Assembly: GCA_002256465.1 (NCBI GenBank)
Contig: NQJG01000019.1
Span: forward strand, 1 to 9,449
Reading direction: 5' to 3'
Length of the DNA stretch: 9,449 bases
From: Methylococcaceae bacterium NSP1-1
GTDB lineage: Bacteria; Pseudomonadota; Gammaproteobacteria; Methylococcales; Methylomonadaceae
Position numbers and translations under genes: made by a program. This document shows positions 4,324-9,449 of the stretch, in pieces. The notes under the pieces were generated by a model, which did no database searches, was not told the origin of the DNA, and saw only the letters and a program-made list of their open reading frames with translations. The first letter of the stretch is position 1. Each line of letters begins with the position of its first letter.

Positions 4324-5361
4324 ATGGATATTGCCGAATTATTGGCCTTTTCAGTTAAAAATAACGCGTCGGATTTACATTTATCGGCTGGTCTACCCCC
4401 CATGATCCGAGTAGATGGCGATATACGGCGAATTAATGTTCCCGTACTGGATCACAAAGCTGTACATGCCTTGATTTATGACATAATGAATGACAAACAG
4501 CGTCGTGATTATGAGGAATTTTTGGAAACCGATTTTTCGTTTGAATTGCCTGGAGTCGCCCGGTTTCGTGTCAATGCGTTTAATCAGGAGCGTGGTGCAG
4601 CTGGTGTTTTTAGAACGATTCCCTCAAAGGTATTATCTCTTGAAGACCTGAATGCTCCCAAGTTTTTTGAGGAAATAACCAGAAAACCCCGTGGCCTGAT
4701 TTTAGTGACTGGTCCTACAGGTTCAGGCAAATCAACCACGCTGGCGGCGATGATTAATCATATTAATTATAATGATTATGCACATATACTCACCGTTGAA
4801 GATCCTATTGAATTTGTTCATGAAAGTCAGAAGTGTTTGATTAACCAGCGCGAGGTTCATCGTGATACACATGGGTTTAATGAAGCATTACGCTCAGCGT
4901 TACGTGAAGATCCCGATATTATTCTGGTGGGTGAGATGCGCGACCTGGAGACTATCCGATTGGCATTGACGGCGGCGGAAACGGGCCATCTTGTTTTTGG
5001 CACACTGCATACTACCTCAGCTGCAAAAACTATCGACCGTATTATTGATGTGTTTCCTGCGGCAGAAAAAGACATGATTCGATCTATGTTGTCCGAATCA
5101 TTACAGGCTGTAATTTCGCAAACACTCATGAAGAAAATTGGCGGTGGCCGTATTGCCGCACATGAAATCATGGTAGGTACTTCGGCTATCAGAAACCTGA
5201 TTCGTGAAGCCAAAGTTGCACAAATGTATTCTGCGATCCAAACCGGACGCAAGGACGGGATGCAGACACTGGATCAAAACCTTAAAGAACTGGTTGATAG
5301 AGGCTTGATTACCTCAAAAGCAGCCATGGTTAAAGCTGTTAATAAAGATGGATTCCGTTAA
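4324..5361 (+). CDS. pilT: Type IV pilus retraction ATPase PilT
   Basis: This 345-residue cytoplasmic hexameric ATPase depolymerises the type IV pilus, driving twitching motility and DNA uptake. It begins with the standard PilT N-terminus MDIAELLAFSVKNNASDLHL. A PAS-like N-terminal domain (about 1-105) is followed by the RecA-like core. Visible motifs are Walker A GPTGSGKST (130-138), the Asp box ILTVEDPIEF (155-164), Walker B DIILVGEMRD (198-207) with catalytic Glu204, and the His box HLVFGTLHT (222-230). The C-terminal AIRNLIRE signature (288-295), needed for retraction in PilT, is intact. The length is normal for the family. The ribosome binding site is weak (CAGAGAA). It is followed 10 bp later by pilU on the same strand, so the two are almost certainly co-transcribed, and it is divergent from yggS. 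Confidence 0.97.
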   Translation: MDIAELLAFSVKNNASDLHLSAGLPPMIRVDGDIRRINVPVLDHKAVHALIYDIMNDKQRRDYEEFLETDFSFELPGVARFRVNAFNQERGAAGVFRTIPSKVLSLEDLNAPKFFEEITRKPRGLILVTGPTGSGKSTTLAAMINHINYNDYAHILTVEDPIEFVHESQKCLINQREVHRDTHGFNEALRSALREDPDIILVGEMRDLETIRLALTAAETGHLVFGTLHTTSAAKTIDRIIDVFPAAEKDMIRSMLSESLQAVISQTLMKKIGGGRIAAHEIMVGTSAIRNLIREAKVAQMYSAIQTGRKDGMQTLDQNLKELVDRGLITSKAAMVKAVNKDGFR

Positions 5362-5371
5362 GGGGTGAGGT

Positions 5372-6526
5372 ATGAATGTTAACTCGCTATTTGCACTGAT
5401 GCATCATAAAAAGGCCTCTGATTTATTTATAACAGCAGGAAGGGCACCCACTATAAAGGTTGATAACACGCTCATTGAGATTTCCAAGACGCCGTTGACA
5501 GCAGATCAGGCTTTAGAAGTTGTGTTGAGTGTTATGAATCAGCGGCAGAAAGATGAGTTTGAAAATACCAAGGAGTGCCAGTTTGCCATCGGTGTGCCGG
5601 TTGTGGGGCGATTCAGAATCAGTGCTTTTACCCAGCGAGATAATGCCGGCATGGTAATGCGACGGATTGAAAATGAAATACCTGAGGCGGAATCTTTGCA
5701 TTTACCATCAATTTTAAAAGAGTTGATTATGGAAAAGCGTGGCCTTATTCTCTTTGTGGGAGGCACAGGCACGGGTAAATCAACCTCATTAGCGGCTTTA
5801 ATCAAGCATCGTAATCAAAACAGCAGCGGCCATATTATTACTATTGAAGATCCGATAGAGTTTCAACACCCGCATCTGGGCTGTATCATCACTCAGCGTG
5901 AAGTGGGGATTGATACGGAATCTTATGAAGTGGCCTTAAAAAACACTCTGCGTCAAGCGCCAGATGTGATATTGATTGGTGAGATCAGGACTCGGGAAAC
6001 TATGCAGCATGCGATTACTTTTGCTGAAACAGGACATTTATGTCTGTCCACACTACATGCAAACAATGCTAACCAGGCCTTAGACCGAATTTTGCATTTC
6101 TTTCCTGAGGAAATGCATCATCAGTTATTGATGGATTTGTCGCTCAATTTGAAAGGAATCGTTGCTCAGCAATTGATTAAGCGAGCCGATGGCAAAGGTC
6201 GGTATCCCGCAGTCGAAATATTGATTAATACGCCTTTAGCTAAGGATTATATCCGTAAAGGCGAGATCCATAAGCTCAAAGAATTAATGAAAGAATCACG
6301 TGAACAGGGTATGCAGACTTTTGACCAGGCACTCTATGATTTGTATATGGCTGGAAAAATCGGTTATGAAGATGCCTTGAATTCAGCAGATTCGAGAAAC
6401 GAGGTTCGCTTAATGATCAAACTGAACACTGAAAATGCAGTTACTTTTGAAAATGATAACATTCTGCTATCAGAAACGGATGAGGAGAGAAGGTTTTCCA
6501 ATAAAGGAGTAAAAAGGCTGGGTTAA
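5372..6526 (+). CDS. pilU: PilT-dependent type IV pilus retraction ATPase PilU
   Basis: This is a 384-residue PilT paralogue. In the systems studied, PilU works with PilT to increase retraction force and generally cannot drive retraction alone. Walker A GGTGTGKST (130-138), the Asp box IITIEDPIEF (155-164), Walker B DVILIGEIRT (198-207) with Glu204, and the His box HLCLSTLHA (222-230) are all intact, so it should be an active ATPase. The PilT AIRNLIRE motif is replaced by LAKDYIRKG (289-297), the usual PilU difference. A charged, non-conserved tail of about 40 residues (345-384) ends the protein. AAGGGG lies 6 nt before the ATG and only 10 bp separates it from the pilT stop, indicating one operon and possibly translational coupling. 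It converges on trpC. Confidence 0.96.
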   Translation: MNVNSLFALMHHKKASDLFITAGRAPTIKVDNTLIEISKTPLTADQALEVVLSVMNQRQKDEFENTKECQFAIGVPVVGRFRISAFTQRDNAGMVMRRIENEIPEAESLHLPSILKELIMEKRGLILFVGGTGTGKSTSLAALIKHRNQNSSGHIITIEDPIEFQHPHLGCIITQREVGIDTESYEVALKNTLRQAPDVILIGEIRTRETMQHAITFAETGHLCLSTLHANNANQALDRILHFFPEEMHHQLLMDLSLNLKGIVAQQLIKRADGKGRYPAVEILINTPLAKDYIRKGEIHKLKELMKESREQGMQTFDQALYDLYMAGKIGYEDALNSADSRNEVRLMIKLNTENAVTFENDNILLSETDEERRFSNKGVKRLG

Positions 6527-6583
6527 TCGTGCGGGGTATAATTAGTGCTATTGACGGTATTGTGAATCTTTATGCTCCTATCT

Positions 6584-7384
6584 TTACAAAGCAAATAACT
6601 CGCGCATTTTTTGCCCGGGGCTTTCTGCTCTCATAAATACTTCACCGACTAAAAAGGCATAAATATCATTGTCCAGCATGAGTTGTACGTCGTCGTGCGC
6701 ATGAATGCCGCTTTCGGTGATGATGATGCGATCTGAAGGAATTTGCTTCTTTAAATCCAATGTCGTTTGTAGTGATGTTTCGAAGGTGCGCAAATTGCGG
6801 TTGTTAATACCGATCAGTTTGGTATCCAGCTTTAACGCTCTTTGCAGTTCTTCTGCATCATGAACTTCTACTAACACGTCCATGCCCAATTTTGTCGCGG
6901 TATCCGACAATTCATGCATAAGGCCATCTTCAAGGGCTGCAACAATCAGCAAAATACAGTCCGCACCCAACGCGCGGGCTTCATAGACTTGATAAGGATC
7001 AATCATGAAGTCTTTTCTTAATACGGGCAATGGACAGCGTTCTCTAACCATTTGCAAGTATGCTTCCGAGCCCTGGAAAAATTCCTTGTCGGTTAATACC
7101 GATAGACAGGTCGCGCCATTCATGGCGTAATCCTGACCGATTGCTATGGGTTGGAAGTCTTCCCTGATTACACCCTTGCTGGGGGATGCTTTCTTGATTT
7201 CGGCAATAATCGCCGGTTTTTTTGCCGATACCTTGTATTGTATGGCATTATAAAAACCGCGAGGGCGTTCTACACTAGTGGCAATTTCCTCCAGATTGGC
7301 TATAGATATGCCGGATTTACGTCTGGCGACTTCTTCGGCTTTTTTTGCCAGGATAGTTTTTAGAATATCAGGGGTATTGGTCAT
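6584..7384 (-). CDS. trpC: Indole-3-glycerol phosphate synthase
   Basis: This enzyme catalyses ring closure and decarboxylation of carboxyphenylaminodeoxyribulose 5-phosphate to indole-3-glycerol phosphate, the fourth step from chorismate to tryptophan. At 266 residues it is a monofunctional TIM-barrel TrpC, not the TrpC-TrpF fusion of enterobacteria. The active-site pattern is complete: [11 protein letters not shown] (61-71) with Glu62 and Lys64, VLRKDF (121-126) with the general acid Lys124, LVEVH (171-175) with Glu173, GINNRNL (192-198) with Asn194, and ITESGI (222-227) with Ser225. It follows trpD after 12 bp and has no evident Shine-Dalgarno, so translation probably depends on ribosomes finishing trpD. 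It converges on pilU; the 57-bp gap between them has no obvious terminator. Confidence 0.96.
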   Translation of the reverse strand: MTNTPDILKTILAKKAEEVARRKSGISIANLEEIATSVERPRGFYNAIQYKVSAKKPAIIAEIKKASPSKGVIREDFQPIAIGQDYAMNGATCLSVLTDKEFFQGSEAYLQMVRERCPLPVLRKDFMIDPYQVYEARALGADCILLIVAALEDGLMHELSDTATKLGMDVLVEVHDAEELQRALKLDTKLIGINNRNLRTFETSLQTTLDLKKQIPSDRIIITESGIHAHDDVQLMLDNDIYAFLVGEVFMRAESPGQKMRELFAL

Positions 7385-7396
7385 GGTTGTTGTCTG

Positions 7397-8413
7397 TTAT
7401 GAAATTTTTGAATAAGCTATTAACGCGTCAAGTTTAGCTTTAGCCGCGCCACTGGCGATAACTTGTCCGGCTTTTTCGATACCAGAAGCCAAGGAATCGG
7501 TAATATTTGCCGCATAAATCGCAGCTCCCGCATTTAACTGCACTATATCTTTTGCCGCTCCGGGCTGATTATCCAGCACCGATTCTACCATCACTAAACT
7601 GGATGCTGCACCATCAACAGCCAAGTCATTCAGGCTAGCTCGTTTAAAGCCAAACTGTTCTGGCGTAATGGTATAAATAGAGACTTCGAGGTTTTTGAGT
7701 TCCGCAATCGTGGTAGCGGATGCAATGCTGATTTCATCCAGGCCATCATCAGCATTCACCACTAACACATGCCGGCTACCCAATTTTTTTAATACTTGCG
7801 CCAAGGGTTCGACCCACTCTTTTGAAAAGACACCGATTAGCTGGTTGGGCGCGCCGGCAGGGTTGGATAAGGGGCCTAATAAATTAAACAGGGTTCTAAC
7901 GCCCATTTCTTTACGGACATTAATGGTGTGTTTCATTGCACCGTGATGCTTGGGGGCAAATAAAAACCCGACGCCGATTTCATTAACGCAACAAGCTACT
8001 TGTTCGGCGCTTAAATTCAGATTGACACCCGCGGCTTCCAGCACATCAGCACTGCCACAACTACTGGAGACCGAACGATTGCCGTGTTTGGCAACCTGCC
8101 CACCTGCGGCGGCAACCACAAAAGCGCAGGTAGTAGAAATATTAAAAGTATTGGCACCATCGCCGCCCGTACCACAAGTGTCTATGACATGTTCGCCTGT
8201 GATGGCAACCTTGCTGGCTAATTCTCGCATCACTTCAGCGGCGGCGGCAATTTCGTCTATGGTTTCGCCTTTGCAACGCAAGGCAATTAAAAAACCGCCG
8301 ATTTGTGCGTCGGTAGCTTTGCCAGACATGATGAGACGCATGACCTCTCGCATTTCATCAATGCGAAGATTTTGCTTGTTGAGCAGCTTATGTAGGGCTT
8401 GTTGTATGTGCAT
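7397..8413 (-). CDS. trpD: Anthranilate phosphoribosyltransferase
   Basis: This enzyme transfers the phosphoribosyl group of PRPP to anthranilate, the second step of the tryptophan branch. The 338-residue monofunctional TrpD has the normal family length, with no fused glutaminase domain. An N-terminal helical domain (about 1-70) precedes the nucleoside-phosphoribosyltransferase-fold domain. Signatures present are DTCGTGGDG (78-86) for PRPP pyrophosphate binding, NIST (91-94), [19 protein letters not shown] (109-127), the anthranilate-site region [20 protein letters not shown] (155-174), and DDGLDEIS (222-229) for magnesium binding. A weak GAGAGA (8425-8430) lies 11 nt before the ATG. trpC follows directly, so the two form an operon. 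The anthranilate synthase genes trpE and trpG, often just upstream, are absent; that side carries mobile-element sequence instead. Confidence 0.96.
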   Translation of the reverse strand: MHIQQALHKLLNKQNLRIDEMREVMRLIMSGKATDAQIGGFLIALRCKGETIDEIAAAAEVMRELASKVAITGEHVIDTCGTGGDGANTFNISTTCAFVVAAAGGQVAKHGNRSVSSSCGSADVLEAAGVNLNLSAEQVACCVNEIGVGFLFAPKHHGAMKHTINVRKEMGVRTLFNLLGPLSNPAGAPNQLIGVFSKEWVEPLAQVLKKLGSRHVLVVNADDGLDEISIASATTIAELKNLEVSIYTITPEQFGFKRASLNDLAVDGAASSLVMVESVLDNQPGAAKDIVQLNAGAAIYAANITDSLASGIEKAGQVIASGAAKAKLDALIAYSKIS

Positions 8414-8644
8414 TTCATATATATTCTCTCAGATAAATAATTTCCAGTCCATTGCCGTATGTATCAGCTCCCTAGTACCCATCTTCTGAAATACATTCGA
8501 TAACCTAACGGTCATGAAGAGCCTTTCATCACCCCGGAAAATGAAAGATATAGAGTCCGAAGTAGATAAAGCGACATAATCAAGTATACGTTGGATAGCT
8601 GCCTTAGCGGCTAGGCAGGTTAATAAAAGCTAGCGGAGCACATC
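8414..8644. other. Gene-free spacer upstream of trpD
   Basis: I see no credible coding region in this stretch on either strand. It should hold the trpDC promoter, but I cannot pick out a convincing -35/-10 pair. Two small perfect inverted repeats are present. CTTTCAT/ATGAAAG (8523-8529 and 8541-8547) has an 11-nt loop, and CTGCCT/AGGCAG (8599-8604 and 8613-8618) has an 8-nt loop. Neither has a T-run after it. Confidence 0.5.
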
Positions 8645-8743
8645 ATGAACACAGATTGGTTGGCAGACGGAAGAAAAATACCCGATGATGTTATACTCCG
8701 CGTGTTCAAAATATCGGCTTCCAGTTGCCCTAAAATATTGTAA
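8645..8743 (+). pseudogene. Remnant of a transposase N-terminus (IS630-like, tentative)
   Basis: The 32-codon frame MNTDWLADGRKIPDDVILRV and onward starts with the DGRKIPDDV stretch that I associate with the N-terminal helix-turn-helix of IS630-type transposases. After about residue 20 the family-like sequence is lost and a stop follows. A plausible GGAG lies about 7 nt before the ATG (8645-8647). The likeliest reading is a decayed insertion-sequence fragment rather than a working small protein. Its downstream part may have been lost when the IS1634-type element beside it arrived. The family assignment rests on one short motif recalled from memory. Confidence 0.4.
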
Positions 8744-8782
8744 AAACGCCCAAACTAACTAATTCCTAGCACGAAATAATGA

Positions 8783-9449
8783 TTGAACCGACATTCCGCA
8801 CCCCACCACGTAAATAATATATTAAACTGCGTACATCAATTACGGACTTTGGAAATAGGCATTGAACGAGGGCTCTTCTTACAATAGTTACAACTTGGAT
8901 CATTTAGGCCTTATAGCGGGCATGGTTGACGAATTGGGCTTGTCTGAACTGATCGATATTGTGATCAAACAAGATCACGAGCAACGACAAGTTTCAGTGG
9001 GACAGTGTGTCAAGGCCATGATTTTAAACGGTCTTGGCTTCGTCAATCGTGCGCTGTACCTGATGCCCCACTTTTTTAAGGATAAACCGGTCGAACGTTT
9101 ACTGGGTGAAGGTGTAGCAGCGGAGCATCTCAACGATGATGCCTTGGGAAGAGCGCTGGATGCGATCTACGCTTATGGCCCGGAAGCCCTGTACGGGCAA
9201 CTGGCCGCCCAAGCAGTCAAGCGCTTGAGACTATCCTGCAAAGTCGGGCACATAGATACCAGTAGCTTTCATGTTGATGGTGTCTATAACAGCGGCCAAG
9301 AAGACGTGCCGGAAGGCGTTATTCATATCACCCAGGGCTATAGTCGTGACCATCGGCCGGACTTGAATCAGGTGATACTCCAGCTGATTAGCGAGCATCA
9401 GTCGGGCATACCGCTGTGGATGGATGCATTAAGTGGCAATAGCAGCGAT
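8783..9449 (+). mobile_element. IS1634-family insertion sequence, left part only
   Basis: The transposase at 8862-9449 defines the element, and its right end lies outside the window. Its left boundary is uncertain. The GC-rich stretch TTGAACCGACATTCCGCACC (from 8783), about 80 bp before the transposase and unlike the AT-rich flanks, resembles IS terminal sequence. Without the right end I cannot confirm it as an inverted repeat or identify a target duplication. Confidence 0.5.
8862..9449 (+). CDS. IS1634-family transposase, N-terminal 196 codons (runs off window)
   Basis: This is the N-terminal part of a DDE transposase with the DUF4277-type beginning. YNLDHLGLIAGMVDELGL (10-27) is the family opening, and VSVGQCVKAMILNGLGFVNR (44-63) follows. 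HIDTSSFHVDG (130-140) carries the probable first catalytic Asp (Asp132), and GYSRDHRPDLNQ (159-170) is a hallmark of IS1634 and related IS4-group transposases. The frame is open from just after a TAG at 8856-8858. The only initiator that keeps the full conserved opening is TTG at 8862-8864; the first ATG (8922-8924) would cut off DHLGL. The remaining DDE residues should lie beyond the edge. The sequence visible is undamaged, so the element could be functional. It is oriented away from trpD, beside an older transposase fragment. Confidence 0.85.
   Translation, partial: MNEGSSYNSYNLDHLGLIAGMVDELGLSELIDIVIKQDHEQRQVSVGQCVKAMILNGLGFVNRALYLMPHFFKDKPVERLLGEGVAAEHLNDDALGRALDAIYAYGPEALYGQLAAQAVKRLRLSCKVGHIDTSSFHVDGVYNSGQEDVPEGVIHITQGYSRDHRPDLNQVILQLISEHQSGIPLWMDALSGNSSD

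Noticed and set aside
4857..5252. 131-codon open frame on the minus strand
   Set aside because: It is antisense to the conserved ATPase core of pilT and shows no recognisable domain.
7950..8489. 179-codon open frame on the plus strand
   Set aside because: It is antisense to trpD, whose motifs are unmistakable. The translation is low in family-like character and rich in Ser, Pro and Ala from reversed trpD codons.
8414..8644. Trp leader peptide/attenuator or group II intron end upstream of trpD
   Set aside because: I found no Trp-codon-rich short frame with a terminator, and no domain V-like sequence. The small hairpins here lack T-runs.

Overview
This window most likely comes from a gammaproteobacterium. 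The pilT-pilU pair divergent from yggS is the arrangement I know from Pseudomonas-type genomes, and the trpD-trpC pair and NemR-like regulator also fit that class. The periplasmic SBP56/methanethiol oxidase with its small DUF4242 neighbour would suit a C1- or sulfur-metabolising aquatic lineage such as the Methylococcales, but that placement is inference, not proof.

Region 1 (1-2344, minus strand) reads as one regulated cluster. A TetR/NemR-like repressor gene (coding 1712-2308) is followed by a DUF4242 gene (1382-1657) and then an exported SBP56-family beta-propeller gene, the methanethiol oxidase family (1311 to beyond base 1). Two near-identical operator-like sites, one over the tetR promoter and one just ahead of the DUF4242 gene, suggest the repressor controls itself and both target genes. 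The SBP56 reading frame breaks at an A8 homopolymer (572-579), but everything beyond the break is open and family-like to the window edge. The break is therefore recent, slippage-prone or a sequencing artefact.

Region 2 (2396-2807) has no gene but is structured. It holds two 18-bp direct repeats 22 bp apart, a 17-bp palindrome, two mutually exclusive hairpins and a convincing intrinsic terminator 13 bp before the next start codon. The repeats share the 8-mer GATATGAC with the tetR operator. The next gene (2808-3509, plus) encodes a free-standing M41/FtsH-like zinc peptidase domain with no AAA module or membrane segment, and with a Cys-rich insertion. It is the least familiar gene here.

Region 3 (3519-6526) is core genome: yggS (PLP homeostasis, minus) divergent from the type IV pilus retraction ATPase genes pilT and pilU (plus).

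Region 4 (6584-8413, minus) is trpD-trpC, two steps of tryptophan synthesis, convergent with pilU.

Region 5 (8414-9449) is mobile-element territory. A 32-codon leftover resembling an IS630-type transposase N-terminus is followed by an IS1634-family transposase that runs off the right edge. These lie upstream of trpD, where trpG or trpE often sits.
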